Part shown: piece by piece, positions 45,915 to 55,089 of the stretch
Layout: each line of letters begins with the position of its first letter
Position numbering within the stretch: the first letter of the stretch is position 1
NCBI RefSeq assembly: GCF_012275445.1
Contig: NZ_JAAZQK010000005.1
Span: 310,001 to 374,000 of the forward strand
Direction: 5' to 3'
Length of the DNA: 64,000 nt
DNA from: Rhizobacter sp. SG703
GTDB taxonomy: Bacteria > Pseudomonadota > Gammaproteobacteria > Burkholderiales > Burkholderiaceae_C
The notes under the pieces: generated by a model
Database searches by the model: none
The model's input: only the letters and a program-made list of their open reading frames with translations
Told to the model about the DNA's origin: nothing
Program-made: the position numbers and the translations under genes

Positions 45915-45930
45915 TTGGAACCGGTTCCAA
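45915..45930. promoter_or_regulatory. Perfect LacI-family operator
   Basis: TTGGAACCGGTTCCAA is a perfect 16-bp palindrome with the central CG and TGGAA/TTCCA arms of LacI/GalR-family sites. It lies 65 bp before the GH1 start and upstream of the divergent lacI-type gene. It is the most likely binding site of the regulator at 46102-47109, and an inducer from beta-glucan breakdown would release it (inference). Confidence 0.8.
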
Positions 45931-46019
45931 AGAGCGGATCGCATTTCAGCATCTCCGCCGCCATCCAACATTGGGGAAAACCCGGTCAGATGACGAATCG
46001 GGAGCGTAAAGACAAAGGC

Positions 46020-46050
46020 TTGAAACCCGGTCCCGTGCGGCTTCTATGAT
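46020..46050 (+). promoter_or_regulatory. Possible promoter of the lacI-type gene
   Basis: TTGAAA (46020-46025) and TATGAT (46045-46050) with a 19-bp spacer, 51 bp before the regulator ATG. It is a weak match because of the long spacer. Confidence 0.3.
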
Positions 46051-46101
46051 TCCCGGTTCGGGGAGCGGTTCTCCGGCGACGGGTTCTTTCACGGGCGACG
46101 A

Positions 46102-47109
46102 ATGGCAACCATCAAGGACGTGGCGCGGCTGGCGGGTGTGGGGGTCGGCACCGCCTCGCGGGTGATCTCCGGCCGCGGCTCGGCGTCGCCGGCGGCGGTG
46201 GAGCGGGTGCAGGGCGCGGTGCGCCAGCTCGGTTTCCGGCCGTCGAGCCTCGCGCGTGCGCTGTCGTCGCGCACCCTAGGGATGATCGGCGTCTTCGTGC
46301 CCGATTTCAGCGGCCCGTTCTTCGGCCGCATCCTGCAGACGATGGACGCCGAGCTGCGCGAGTTCGACCGCCACATGGTGGCCGCCAACGGCTGCGGCCA
46401 CGGCGACCGCCGCCAGCAGGCGCTGGACGGTACCGCGTTCCTGATCCAGCGCGAATGCGACGGCCTGATGCTGCAGAGCAATGAGCTGCTCGACGAGGAC
46501 CTGCTCGCGCTGCACCGGCTGCAGCCGCGGCTGGCGGTGCTGAACCGGCGGGTGCCGACGCTCGAGGCGCAGTGCTTCTCGGCCGACCACCGCGTGGGCG
46601 GGCAGCTTGCGGCGCAGGCGTTGCTGAGCCGCGGCCACCGGCAGATCGCGGTGATCTCGGGGCCGAATTCCGCGCCCGACAACGAGGCACGCCTGGCAGG
46701 CTTCTACGGCGAGCTGGCGGCCCACGGCATCGCGCGCGACACGGTGCCGCAGGTCGAGGGCGACTTCAGTTCCGAAAGCGGCTGGCGCGCGGCCTCGCAG
46801 CTGCTGGAGCGGGGCGTGCCGTTCACCGGGCTGTTCGGCGCGAACGACGTGATGGCGATCGCGGCGATCTCGCGCCTGCAGCACGCCGGGCTGCGCGTGC
46901 CCGAGCAGGTGTCGGTGGTCGGCTACGACGATTCCGAGCCGGCGTCGTACAGCAACCCCCGCCTCACCTGCGTGCGCATCCCGATCCAGGACGTGGTGTC
47001 GAACGCGTCGCGCTACCTGTTGAACGCCTGCTACGGCAGTGCTCTGCCGGTGACCCACATGTTCGAGCCGACCTTCGTGTGGCGTGACTCGGTCGTGAAA
47101 GTTCCCTGA
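46102..47109 (+). CDS. LacI-family transcriptional regulator
   Basis: 335 residues. The N-terminal HTH and hinge are classic: MATIKDVARLAGVGVGTASR, then LARALSSRTLGMIGVFVPDF. The periplasmic-binding-like effector domain follows, with GLFGANDVMAIAAISRLQ and VSVVGYDDSEPASYSNPRLT. It is divergent from the GH1–ABC operon and upstream of GH128, and the 16-bp operator between the divergent units fits its family. It should be a repressor induced by a glucan-derived sugar (inference). Confidence 0.93.
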   Translation: MATIKDVARLAGVGVGTASRVISGRGSASPAAVERVQGAVRQLGFRPSSLARALSSRTLGMIGVFVPDFSGPFFGRILQTMDAELREFDRHMVAANGCGHGDRRQQALDGTAFLIQRECDGLMLQSNELLDEDLLALHRLQPRLAVLNRRVPTLEAQCFSADHRVGGQLAAQALLSRGHRQIAVISGPNSAPDNEARLAGFYGELAAHGIARDTVPQVEGDFSSESGWRAASQLLERGVPFTGLFGANDVMAIAAISRLQHAGLRVPEQVSVVGYDDSEPASYSNPRLTCVRIPIQDVVSNASRYLLNACYGSALPVTHMFEPTFVWRDSVVKVP

Positions 47110-47118
47110 AATACACCG

Positions 47119-47132
47119 CCCTCCGAAGAGGG
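47119..47132 (+). terminator. Short hairpin downstream of the lacI-type gene
   Basis: CCCTC and GAGGG pair around a CGAA tetraloop 10 bp after the regulator stop. The stem is only 5 bp and there is no U-tract, so it is a weak terminator candidate. Confidence 0.3.
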
Positions 47133-47203
47133 ATGCGCATTGCGTCGGCGCGGCGCGAGGTGCCCGACAAAGTTTGGCCTGCGCATCGACGGTTTGCGTC
47201 AGA

Positions 47204-47228
47204 TGGAAGTGATAAACGGTTCCACTTC
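47204..47228. promoter_or_regulatory. Operator-like site upstream of the GH128 gene
   Basis: TGGAA (47204-47208) and TTCCA (47220-47224) overlap a second inverted repeat, GAAGTG (47206-47211) and CACTTC (47223-47228). The right half CGGTTCCA (47217-47224) matches the right half of the perfect LacI-type operator at 45915-45930. This suggests the GH128 gene belongs to the same regulon with a weaker site. Confidence 0.45.
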
Positions 47229-47319
47229 GGGGTTCGGCGGCCGTGGCATGCGAACTGCAACGCGGTTTCCCCCATGGGCGACCGCCTGCCTGCACCGTTG
47301 GAACAAGCGAAAGTCTTCG

Positions 47320-48363
47320 ATGAACGATCACCCTGACCTCGACAGCCGGCTGCGCCGGCGCCTGATCGGCGCCAGCCTGGCGTCCGCAGCCACCGCGGCG
47401 CTGGCCGCTTGCGGCGGTGGCAGCGATTCGTCGCCGTCGCCGGCGCCTGTCGGCGGCACGCCGCCGGCCCCGGCCCCTGCGCCCTCGCCGTCCCCCGCTC
47501 CGTCGCCTTCGCCGGCCCCGGCGCCCGCACCGAGTCCTTCGCCGTCGCCGAGCCCCGCACCGTCGCCTGCCCCGGCTCCGGCGCCCGCTGCCAAGAGCTT
47601 CAAGCGCGGCATCGCCTATGACCTGTCGACCACCGCCGACCTGAACGCGCTCGTGCCGGGCGTGTCGTGGTGGTACAACTGGTCGCCCCGGCCGGCGGTG
47701 ACCCCGCCCACCGGCACCGACTTCGTGCCGATGGTGTGGAACTTCGCGTTCGACGACGCCGAGATCGAGGCGCTGCTGAAGGCCAACCAGCAGTACAAGT
47801 ACCTGCTGGTGATCAACGAGCCGAACCTCTATGGCCAGGCGACGACGACGCCGGCCGATGCGGCGGCGGCCTGGCCGCGTCTCGAGGCGCTGGCGGCGAA
47901 GACCGGCGTGAAGATCGTCGGCCCCCAGATCACCTGGGGCACCCTGACCGGCTTCACGGACCCGGTGGTCTGGATGGATGCCTTCTACACCGCCTACCGC
48001 AACGCCAACGGCGGGCGCGATCCGCGCATCGACATGCTGTCGTTCCACTGGTACGACTACGGCCTGGCGGCGCAGCTCGATCGCCTGAAGAAGTACGGCA
48101 AGACCTTCTGGGTCACCGAGTTCGCGAACTGGCACAACGGCGACGGCTCGGCGCAGATCGACACCGTGGCCAAACAGAAGGCGCAGATGGCGGAAATGGT
48201 CGCGATGCTCGAAAGCCGCGCCGACGTCTTCCGCTACGCGTGGTTCACCGGCCGCTGGGAGAACGACACCCACTACAGCAGCCTGCTCGTCACGAACGCG
48301 GACGGCAAGAAGGACGGCAAGCTGACCGAACTCGGCCAGTACTACCTGTCGTTGCCGTTCTGA
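47320..48363 (+). CDS. GH128 endo-beta-1,3-glucanase, secreted lipoprotein
   Basis: 347 residues. The N-terminus has RLRRRLIGASLASAATAALA followed by a lipobox Cys at residue 31 (LAAC), suggesting a Tat- or Sec-exported lipoprotein. A Pro/Ser/Ala repeat linker (38-90) leads to a catalytic domain of the Asl1/GH128 type. VINEPNLYGQ carries the likely acid/base Glu167, and FWVTEFANWH the likely nucleophile Glu267; SFHWYDYG is also typical. It should cut beta-1,3-glucans such as laminarin at the cell surface. It lies downstream of the lacI-type gene, and the operator-like half-site precedes it. The ATG at 47320 is chosen for the signal. Confidence 0.87.
   Translation: MNDHPDLDSRLRRRLIGASLASAATAALAACGGGSDSSPSPAPVGGTPPAPAPAPSPSPAPSPSPAPAPAPSPSPSPSPAPSPAPAPAPAAKSFKRGIAYDLSTTADLNALVPGVSWWYNWSPRPAVTPPTGTDFVPMVWNFAFDDAEIEALLKANQQYKYLLVINEPNLYGQATTTPADAAAAWPRLEALAAKTGVKIVGPQITWGTLTGFTDPVVWMDAFYTAYRNANGGRDPRIDMLSFHWYDYGLAAQLDRLKKYGKTFWVTEFANWHNGDGSAQIDTVAKQKAQMAEMVAMLESRADVFRYAWFTGRWENDTHYSSLLVTNADGKKDGKLTELGQYYLSLPF
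47431..47589 (+). repeat. Proline-rich simple-sequence linker inside the GH128 gene
   Basis: About 53 codons of alternating Pro, Ser and Ala (residues 38-90), with repeated SPSP and PAPA units at the DNA level. It tethers the lipid-anchored N-terminus to the enzyme domain. The repeats may vary in copy number between strains by slippage. Confidence 0.8.
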
Positions 48364-48384
48364 TCCCCGGAGCCTTGCCGTCCC

Positions 48385-49290
48385 ATGCGTGACCCCGTCA
48401 CCTTCGACCAGCTGAAGATCTTCATCGCCTGCGTCGAACGAGGTAGTTTTTCAGGTGCGGCGCGCAAGCTGCACCGCACCCAGTCGGTGGTGAGCCAGGC
48501 CATCGCGCAGCTGGAGCGCCAGATCGGCGTGACGCTGTTCGACCGCAGCGGCCGCCTGCCGACGCTGACCGACGAAGGCCGCGCGCTGCTGGCCGACGCG
48601 CGCATCGTCGCGCGCGGCGTCGATGGGTTCAAGGCGCGCGCCAAGAGCTTGTCCGACGGGCTCGAGCCGGAGCTGTCGGTCGCGATGGATGCGCTGTTCC
48701 CGATGGACTGGCTGACCCAGGCGGTCGGCGCGTTCCGCCACGAATTCCCCGGCACGCCGCTGCGGCTGCACGTCGACGCGATGGGGGCGATCCTGCAGCC
48801 GGTGCTCGACGGCCAGTGCCGCATCGCGGTGATCGGCAGCCTGCCGGAGGTGCCCGACACGCTCGAATCGCAGCCGCTGCTGGACGTGGCCGCCGTCACG
48901 GTGGTGGCGCCGACGCACCCGCTCGCATCGCACGACGGGCCGATCCCGCGCGCGGTGATCGAACAGCATGTGCAGCTGGTGCTGACCGACCGCTCGCGCA
49001 TGACGGACGGGCGCGATTACGGTGTCGTGTCGCCGATCACCTGGCGGCTGGCCGACCTGGGCACCAAGCATGCGTTCCTGCGCGCCGGCTTCGGCTGGGG
49101 CCACATGCCGCGTCCGCAGGTGGAGGCCGACCTGGCCCAGCGCAGCCTGGTGACGCTGGAGGTCGAAGGCCTGCCGTTCGCGCCGCCGTCGTTCTCGATG
49201 CGCTCGGTGCACCGCAAGGATGCGCCGCCGGGGCCGGCCGCGCGCTGGTTCCTGGATTGGCTGAAGCAGGCCGAGGCGGACCGGGCTTAG
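48385..49290 (+). CDS. LysR-family transcriptional regulator
   Basis: 301 residues. The N-terminal HTH is TFDQLKIFIACVERGSFSGA to HRTQSVVSQAIAQLERQI, and the effector domain starts about residue 95. It lies 21 bp after the GH128 gene on the same strand, so it may be read through from it. No obvious divergent target gene is next to it. The effector is unknown. Confidence 0.9.
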   Translation: MRDPVTFDQLKIFIACVERGSFSGAARKLHRTQSVVSQAIAQLERQIGVTLFDRSGRLPTLTDEGRALLADARIVARGVDGFKARAKSLSDGLEPELSVAMDALFPMDWLTQAVGAFRHEFPGTPLRLHVDAMGAILQPVLDGQCRIAVIGSLPEVPDTLESQPLLDVAAVTVVAPTHPLASHDGPIPRAVIEQHVQLVLTDRSRMTDGRDYGVVSPITWRLADLGTKHAFLRAGFGWGHMPRPQVEADLAQRSLVTLEVEGLPFAPPSFSMRSVHRKDAPPGPAARWFLDWLKQAEADRA

Positions 49291-49294
49291 GGCG

Positions 49295-49729
49295 CTAGAG
49301 CGACAGGGTCAACTGCAGCATCGAGAAGGCAGTCCACAGGCGACGCACGCCGAGCAGGTAGTTCGCCTTGTCGCCCTTCGAGGCCGATGTTTCGGCCAGC
49401 GACAAGGCCTTCGTGAAGGCCAGCCCGAGGCTGCCGTGATCGGGCGGAATGCTGTTGCGCACCGTGTCGAGCAGGGTCGCCCATTCTTGCGGGTCCCCAG
49501 GCGTCTCGATCGCGCTCGACAGCCGCAGCTTGAGGTTGTCGATTTCGGCACACAAGATTCGCAGCGGTCCCGATGCCGCCGGCGTGGACAGCCGGGCTTC
49601 GCGGCGGACCGCCAGCAGTTTCTCCGCAAGCAGTTTCTGCTCGAGCGGCACGGCGCCGTCGGACGCTTTCGGTGCACCGAGCACGACACCAGACGGCGAA
49701 CTGGAGGCGGGGCGCTGAATCGTGGTCAT
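49295..49729 (-). CDS. Hypothetical protein
   Basis: 144 residues starting at the ATG at 49729; function not recognised. A low-complexity N-terminus (TTIQRPASSSPSGVV) is followed by a mostly helical region with EQKLLAEKLLAVRREARLST and TKALSLAETSASKGDKANYL. No signal peptide or membrane segment. A GGGAGGAGG-rich stretch lies in the leader. It is convergent with the LysR gene (4-bp gap) and divergent from leuS. Codon use fits real coding sequence. Confidence 0.6.
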   Translation of the reverse strand: MTTIQRPASSSPSGVVLGAPKASDGAVPLEQKLLAEKLLAVRREARLSTPAASGPLRILCAEIDNLKLRLSSAIETPGDPQEWATLLDTVRNSIPPDHGSLGLAFTKALSLAETSASKGDKANYLLGVRRLWTAFSMLQLTLSL

Positions 49730-49859
49730 GGTGACTGCTTCGCGAGGTTGAAGGGAGGAGGCGAGGGCCCCGGAGGAACGGAGCGCGTCGCTGGATGAGT
49801 GGCCGGGACGCCCGAATGATTCCAAGACGAACATACCGGCGCGCGCCGGGGTCGGTTCC

Positions 49860-49865
49860 TATAAT
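49860..49865 (+). promoter_or_regulatory. -10 element of the leuS promoter
   Basis: A perfect TATAAT lies 39 bp before the leuS ATG in the leuS/hypothetical gap. No good -35 hexamer is visible at the standard distance. Confidence 0.5.
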
Positions 49866-49904
49866 CGCCCCTCGCCCCCCGAGCCACCCACGGCGCCGAC
49901 ACCG

Positions 49905-52523
49905 ATGACTCCCGACTTCAAGCCCACCGAGATCGAACGCGCCGCTCAGGCCGCGTGGACCGCCGCCGATGCCTATCGCGTGACGGAAGACGCCAGCAAG
50001 CCGAAGTTCTACGCCTGCTCGATGCTGCCGTACCCGAGCGGCAAACTGCACATGGGCCATGTGCGCAACTACACGATCAACGACATGTTGACGCGCCAGC
50101 TGCGCATGAAGGGAATGAATGTCCTGATGCCGATGGGCTGGGACGCCTTCGGGCTGCCGGCCGAGAACGCGGCGATCAAGAACAAGGTGCCGCCGGCGAA
50201 GTGGACCTACGACAACATCGCGTACATGAAGCGGCAGATGCAGGCGATGGGCCTGGCCATCGACTGGAGCCGCGAGATCGCGACCTGCTCGCCGGCCTAC
50301 TACCGCTGGAACCAGTGGCTGTTCCTGAAGATGCTGAAGGCCGGCATCGCCGAGCGCCGCACCCAGGTCGTCAACTGGGACCCGGTCGACCAGACCGTGC
50401 TCGCCAACGAGCAGGTGATCGACGGCAAGGGCTGGCGCTCCGGCGCGCCGGTCGAGAAGCGCGAGATCCCCGGCTACTACCTGAACATCACGAAGTACGC
50501 CGGCGAACTGCTCGACTATGTGCAGGAGCAACTGCCCGGCTGGCCCGAGCGCGTGAAGCTGATGCAGGAGAACTGGATCGGCCGCAGCGAGGGCGTGCGC
50601 TTCGCGTTCCCGCACCGCATCGCCGGGGCTGACGGCCAGCCGATCGGCGGCGGCCGTCTCTACGTCTTCACGACGCGTGCCGATACCATCATGGGCGTGA
50701 CCTTCTGCGCCGTCGCGCCCGAGCACCCGCTGGCCACGCATGCCGCGGCCACGAACCCGGCGGTCGCCGCCTTCATCGACGAAACCAAGGCCGGCGGCAC
50801 CACCGAGGCCGAGCTCGCCACGCAGGAGAAGAAGGGCGTGCCGACCGGCCTGGTCGTGCAGCACCCGATCACCGGCGAAGACGTGCCGGTGTGGGTCGGC
50901 AACTACGTGCTGATGAGCTACGGCGACGGCGCGGTGATGGGCGTGCCGGCGCACGACGAGCGCGATTTCGCGTTCGCGAAGAAGTACGGCCTGGGCATCC
51001 TGCAGGTCGTCACGATCGACGGCGAGCACTTCAGCTACGACCACTGGCAGGAGTGGTACGCCGACAAGCAGCGCGGCATCACGATCAACTCCGACAACTT
51101 CAGCGGGCTCGACCACGCGAAGGCGGTCGACGCGGTGGCCGCGGCGCTGGCCCACAAGGGGCTGGGCGAGAAGAAGACGACCTGGCGCCTGCGCGACTGG
51201 GGCGTCAGCCGCCAGCGCTACTGGGGCACGCCCATTCCGATCATCCATTGCGACGAGCACGGCGCGGTGCCGGTGCCCGAGAAGGACCTGCCGGTCGTGC
51301 TGCCGGAAGACGTGGTGCCCGACGGCAGCGGCAACCCGCTGAACAAGCGTGCCGACTTCCTGAACGTCGCGTGCCCGACCTGCGGCAAGCCGGCGCGCCG
51401 CGAGACCGACACGATGGACACCTTCGTCGACAGCTCGTGGTACTTCATGCGCTACTGCGATGCGTCGAACGACAAGGCGATGGTCGGCGCCGGCACGCAG
51501 TACTGGATGCCGATGGACCAATACATCGGCGGCATCGAGCACGCGATCCTGCACCTGCTGTACGCCCGCTTCTGGACCAAGGTGATGCGCGACCTGCACC
51601 TGGTCAAGGTCGACGAGCCGTTCACGAAGCTGCTGACCCAGGGCATGGTGCTGAACGAAGCCTTCTCGCTGACTCACGAAGGCGCCGGCAAGGACTACTT
51701 CTGGGCGCACGAGCTCGACATCCAGCGCGACGACCATGCGCACGTGCTGTCGGCGGTGCACAAGGAAAGCGGCAAGCCGGTCGTCTACGAGGGCTGGACG
51801 ACGATGTCCAAGTCCAAGAACAACGGCGTCGATCCGCAGGACCTGATCGAGAAGTTCGGTGCCGACACCGCGCGGCTGTTCGTGATGTTCGCGTCGCCGC
51901 CGGAGCAGACGCTCGAATGGAACGACCAGGGCGTCGAGGGTGCGAACCGTTTCCTGCGCCGCCTGTGGGCGTTCGGCGCGAAGCATGCCGACGCGATCCT
52001 CGGCGCCGGCGAGGTCTCCGGCACCGTCGCGAAGGACGCGCAGGCGCTGCGCCGCGAGGTGCACACGCTGCTGCGCCAGGTCAGCTACGACTACGAGCGC
52101 ATGCAGTACAACACCGTGGCCTCCGGCGCGATGAAGCTGCTGAATGCGCTCGAAGGCTTCAAGGGCGATGCACCGGCCGTCGTGCGCGAGGGCTTCGGCA
52201 TCCTGCTGCGCGCGCTGTACCCGGCCTGCCCGCACATCACCTGGAAGCTGTGGTCCGACCTGGGCTATGCGAAGGGCCTGGGCGACCTGCTCGACGCACC
52301 GTGGCCGCAGGTCGACGAGGCGGCCCTGGTGCAGGACGAGATCGAGCTGGTGCTTCAGGTCAACGGCAAGACGCGCGGTGCGATCACCGTGGCAGCCGCT
52401 GCCGACAAGGCCGTGATCGAGGCTGCCGCCGTCGCGAGCCCGGACTTCGTCAAGTTCTCGGAGGGCAAGCCGCCGAAGAAGGTGATCGTGGTGCCGGGCC
52501 GGCTCGTCAACGTCGTCGTCTGA
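49905..52523 (+). CDS. leuS: Leucyl-tRNA synthetase
   Basis: 872 residues, standard bacterial length. The HIGH motif is [17 protein letters not shown], the KMSKS motif [12 protein letters not shown], and the editing domain includes the threonine-rich [20 protein letters not shown] region. It charges tRNA-Leu and proofreads errors. It is first in the leuS–lptE–holA cluster common in proteobacteria; lptE follows after 2 bp. Confidence 0.97.
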   Translation: MTPDFKPTEIERAAQAAWTAADAYRVTEDASKPKFYACSMLPYPSGKLHMGHVRNYTINDMLTRQLRMKGMNVLMPMGWDAFGLPAENAAIKNKVPPAKWTYDNIAYMKRQMQAMGLAIDWSREIATCSPAYYRWNQWLFLKMLKAGIAERRTQVVNWDPVDQTVLANEQVIDGKGWRSGAPVEKREIPGYYLNITKYAGELLDYVQEQLPGWPERVKLMQENWIGRSEGVRFAFPHRIAGADGQPIGGGRLYVFTTRADTIMGVTFCAVAPEHPLATHAAATNPAVAAFIDETKAGGTTEAELATQEKKGVPTGLVVQHPITGEDVPVWVGNYVLMSYGDGAVMGVPAHDERDFAFAKKYGLGILQVVTIDGEHFSYDHWQEWYADKQRGITINSDNFSGLDHAKAVDAVAAALAHKGLGEKKTTWRLRDWGVSRQRYWGTPIPIIHCDEHGAVPVPEKDLPVVLPEDVVPDGSGNPLNKRADFLNVACPTCGKPARRETDTMDTFVDSSWYFMRYCDASNDKAMVGAGTQYWMPMDQYIGGIEHAILHLLYARFWTKVMRDLHLVKVDEPFTKLLTQGMVLNEAFSLTHEGAGKDYFWAHELDIQRDDHAHVLSAVHKESGKPVVYEGWTTMSKSKNNGVDPQDLIEKFGADTARLFVMFASPPEQTLEWNDQGVEGANRFLRRLWAFGAKHADAILGAGEVSGTVAKDAQALRREVHTLLRQVSYDYERMQYNTVASGAMKLLNALEGFKGDAPAVVREGFGILLRALYPACPHITWKLWSDLGYAKGLGDLLDAPWPQVDEAALVQDEIELVLQVNGKTRGAITVAAAADKAVIEAAAVASPDFVKFSEGKPPKKVIVVPGRLVNVVV

Positions 52524-52525
52524 GC

Positions 52526-53023
52526 ATGCCGATCCAGCGCCGCACGGTCCTGCTGTCCACGCTCGTCGCCGCGCTCGCCGGTTGCGGCTTCGAGCTGCGG
52601 CGAGCGCCGGAACTGCACTTCAAGGCCATCCAGCTGACCGGCTTCAAACCGCAGTCGCCGCTGGCCGCCGACCTGCGCCGTGCGCTGCAGTCGGTCAACG
52701 CGACGCGCGTCGTCGAGGCCGCGTCGCAGGCCGAGGTGGTGCTCGAGTCGCTGAACGACGTGCGCGAGAAGGGCGTCGTGTCGTCCGGCACCGCCGGCCA
52801 GGTGCTCGAAGTGCAGCTGCGCTCGCGCTTCAGCTTCCGGCTGCGCACGCCGATGGGCAAGGAGCTGATCCCGGCGAGCGAGATCCTGCTGGCGCGCGAC
52901 ATGACCTACAACGAAAGCATCGCGCTGGCGAAGGAGCATGAAGAAACGCTGCTCTACCGCGCGATGGAAACCGACATCGCGTCGCAGGTGCTGCGCCGGC
53001 TGGCGTCGGTCCAGTCCCTGTGA
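52526..53023 (+). CDS. lptE: LPS-assembly lipoprotein LptE
   Basis: 165 residues. A lipoprotein signal ends at LVAALAGC (Cys20), followed by GFELRRAPELHFKAIQLTGF, the family start. It plugs the LptD barrel and inserts LPS in the outer leaflet. It starts 2 bp after leuS and is followed by holA after 39 bp. With lptA and lptB at 15784-17210, three Lpt components are present in the window. Confidence 0.92.
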   Translation: MPIQRRTVLLSTLVAALAGCGFELRRAPELHFKAIQLTGFKPQSPLAADLRRALQSVNATRVVEAASQAEVVLESLNDVREKGVVSSGTAGQVLEVQLRSRFSFRLRTPMGKELIPASEILLARDMTYNESIALAKEHEETLLYRAMETDIASQVLRRLASVQSL

Positions 53024-53062
53024 ACCCCGGCGTTGCCCCCGGCCTCTTGACTCGCGATCCCG

Positions 53063-54175
53063 ATGCAGCTGCGCGCTGACCAACTCCCCACCCACCTGCG
53101 CCAGGGCCTGAAGCGCATCTACACGATCCACGGCGACGAGCCGCTGCTCGCGCAGGAAGCTGCCGACCTGATCCGCGCCGCCGCGCGCGCGGCCGGCCAT
53201 ACCGAGCGCCAGGTGCACACCGTGGCCGGGGCGCACTTCGACTGGAGCAGCCTGCTCGGGGCCTCGCAGGCGCTGAGCCTGTTCGCCGACAAGCAGCTGA
53301 TCGACATCCGCATCCCGTCCGGCAAGCCGGGCAAGGACGGCTCGCAAGCGCTGCAACGCTACTGCGAGACGCTGTCGGACGACGTGGTCACGCTGGTGCA
53401 GTTGCCCAAGCTGGACCGCACGCAGCAGACCAGCGGCTGGTTCGTCGCGCTCGATGCGGCCGGCGTCACGCTGCGCGTCGACCCGATCGAGCGCCGCGCA
53501 CTGCCGGCCTGGATCGCGCAGCGGCTCGCGGCGCAGGGCCAGCGCGTGCAGGACGGCGAGGCCGGGCAGCAGACGCTGGCGTTCTTCGCCGACCGTGTCG
53601 AAGGCAACCTGCTGGCCGCGCACCAGGAGGTGCAGAAGCTCGGGCTGCTGTACCCGCAGGGCGAGCTGGGCTTCGAACAGATCGAATCGGCGGTGCTGAA
53701 CGTCGCGCGCTACGACGTGTTCAAGCTCGGCGAGGCGGTGCTGGCCGGCCAGGTCGGCCGCGCGCTGCGCATGCTCGACGGGCTGGAGGCCGAGGGCGAG
53801 GCGGCGGTGCTGGTGCACTGGACGCTGGCCAACGACATCCTGGCGCTGCGCCGCGTGAAGGACGCGATGAACGCCGGCAAGCCGCTCGCGCTCGCATTGC
53901 GCGATGCGCGGGTCTGGGGGGCGAAGGAGCGGTTGTTCGAACGCGCCGCGCCGCTGCTGAGCGACGACGGGCTGTCGCAGCTGGTCGAGGCGGCGCAGGT
54001 CTGCGACGGCCTGGTCAAGGGGCTGAAGCACGCCGACTGGCCGTTCGAGCCGTGGCAGGGCCTGCGGCGGCTGGTGCTGATGGTGATGCAGCAGGTCACG
54101 CAGCAGGCGGCGCCGGCCCCGGGGACGGTGCGTGGCGGGCCGGCGACGAAGGTGTCGCTCGTCCTGCGCGCGTGA
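53063..54175 (+). CDS. holA: DNA polymerase III delta subunit HolA
   Basis: 370 residues. The clamp-loader AAA+ fold is recognisable from MQLRADQLPTHLRQGLKRIY, IHGDEPLLAQEAADLIR, and DVVTLVQLPKLDRTQQTSGW. It opens the beta clamp as part of the gamma complex. Its position after leuS and lptE is a conserved order. The delta subunit diverges strongly in sequence, so identification rests on both pattern and synteny. Confidence 0.93.
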   Translation: MQLRADQLPTHLRQGLKRIYTIHGDEPLLAQEAADLIRAAARAAGHTERQVHTVAGAHFDWSSLLGASQALSLFADKQLIDIRIPSGKPGKDGSQALQRYCETLSDDVVTLVQLPKLDRTQQTSGWFVALDAAGVTLRVDPIERRALPAWIAQRLAAQGQRVQDGEAGQQTLAFFADRVEGNLLAAHQEVQKLGLLYPQGELGFEQIESAVLNVARYDVFKLGEAVLAGQVGRALRMLDGLEAEGEAAVLVHWTLANDILALRRVKDAMNAGKPLALALRDARVWGAKERLFERAAPLLSDDGLSQLVEAAQVCDGLVKGLKHADWPFEPWQGLRRLVLMVMQQVTQQAAPAPGTVRGGPATKVSLVLRA

Positions 54176-54198
54176 ATGACGATCCTCGGGCTACGAAT

Positions 54199-55089
54199 TC
54201 AATACCCGCGGCTTCGATCGACCAGGTGCTGCAGCGGTTGCCCTGAGCGCAGCGCGCGGATGTTGGCCGCCACCACCTGGGCCGCGCTGCGCGGATCGGT
54301 CTGCGCCGCGACGTGCGGCAACACCGTCACCTTCGGGTGCTGCCAGAACGGATGCGTCGTCGGCAGCGGCTCGGTCGCGAACACGTCGAGCACGGCGCGC
54401 GACAGCTGCCCGTCGTCGAGCGCTGACAGCAGGTCCGCCTCCACCACCTGCGCACCGCGCGCCAGGTTCACGAAGCTCGCGCCGCGGCGCATCTGCGCGA
54501 AGCGTGCGCGGTCGAAAAAGCCACTGGTGGCCGGCGTCAACGGCAGCAGGCTGATCACGACGTCGGCCTCGGCCAGCACGCCGTCGACCGGGCCGCTGCC
54601 CGTGCGCCAACCGCTGACGATGAACCCCTGCTGCGCCAGCCGCGCGGCCACTGTCTGGCCCATCTGCCCGAGGCCGAGCACCGCGACCCGCGTCTCGTCG
54701 GCACGTCGTTGGCCGTGCTGCCGCCAGACGCCGGTGCGTTGCTGCGCGGCGTAGTCGAAGAAGCCGCGCTGCAGCGCGAGCGCCGCCCACAGCGCGGTCT
54801 CGGCCATCGCGGCATTCATCGCCGGATCGACCATGCGCGCGAGCGGCACGCCGGTCGGCAGCGTCGGGTCACGCAGCAGCTTGTCGACACCGGCCCACAG
54901 CGATTGCACCAGCTTCAGCCCCGGCAGGCCGTGCAGCGCACCGGCCGGCGGGTTGGCGACGATCGCGATGTCGATGTCGTCGCCGGTTCGCTCGCGCAGC
55001 AGCGTCTCGCCGGGCAAGGCCGCCTGCAGCGCCGGCAGCCAGGCGGCCCATTCCGAGGCATCGAAGTCGGCGGCCAGCAAGATGCTCAC
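54199..55089 (-). CDS. ghrA: Glyoxylate/hydroxypyruvate reductase A-type D-2-hydroxyacid dehydrogenase
   Basis: 296 residues from a GTG start. The Rossmann motif is RVAVLGLGQMGQTVAARLAQ; catalytic segments include NLARGAQVVEADLL (Arg), VFATEPLPTTHPFWQHPKVT (Glu) and VLPHVAAQT (His). It reduces glyoxylate or hydroxypyruvate. The GTG overlaps the pncC stop (GTGA at 55089-55086), so it is the last gene of a tightly packed leftward run. Confidence 0.87.
   Translation of the reverse strand: MSILLAADFDASEWAAWLPALQAALPGETLLRERTGDDIDIAIVANPPAGALHGLPGLKLVQSLWAGVDKLLRDPTLPTGVPLARMVDPAMNAAMAETALWAALALQRGFFDYAAQQRTGVWRQHGQRRADETRVAVLGLGQMGQTVAARLAQQGFIVSGWRTGSGPVDGVLAEADVVISLLPLTPATSGFFDRARFAQMRRGASFVNLARGAQVVEADLLSALDDGQLSRAVLDVFATEPLPTTHPFWQHPKVTVLPHVAAQTDPRSAAQVVAANIRALRSGQPLQHLVDRSRGY

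Noticed and set aside
45851-45964. Longer GH1 N-terminus
   Set aside because: The extension would translate the LacI-type operator and lacks similarity to GH1 enzymes; the GTG at 45850 has a ribosome site.
49287-52235. A 982-residue open frame opposite leuS
   Set aside because: Shadow of leuS; no motif, and the composition is typical of antisense frames in GC-rich DNA.
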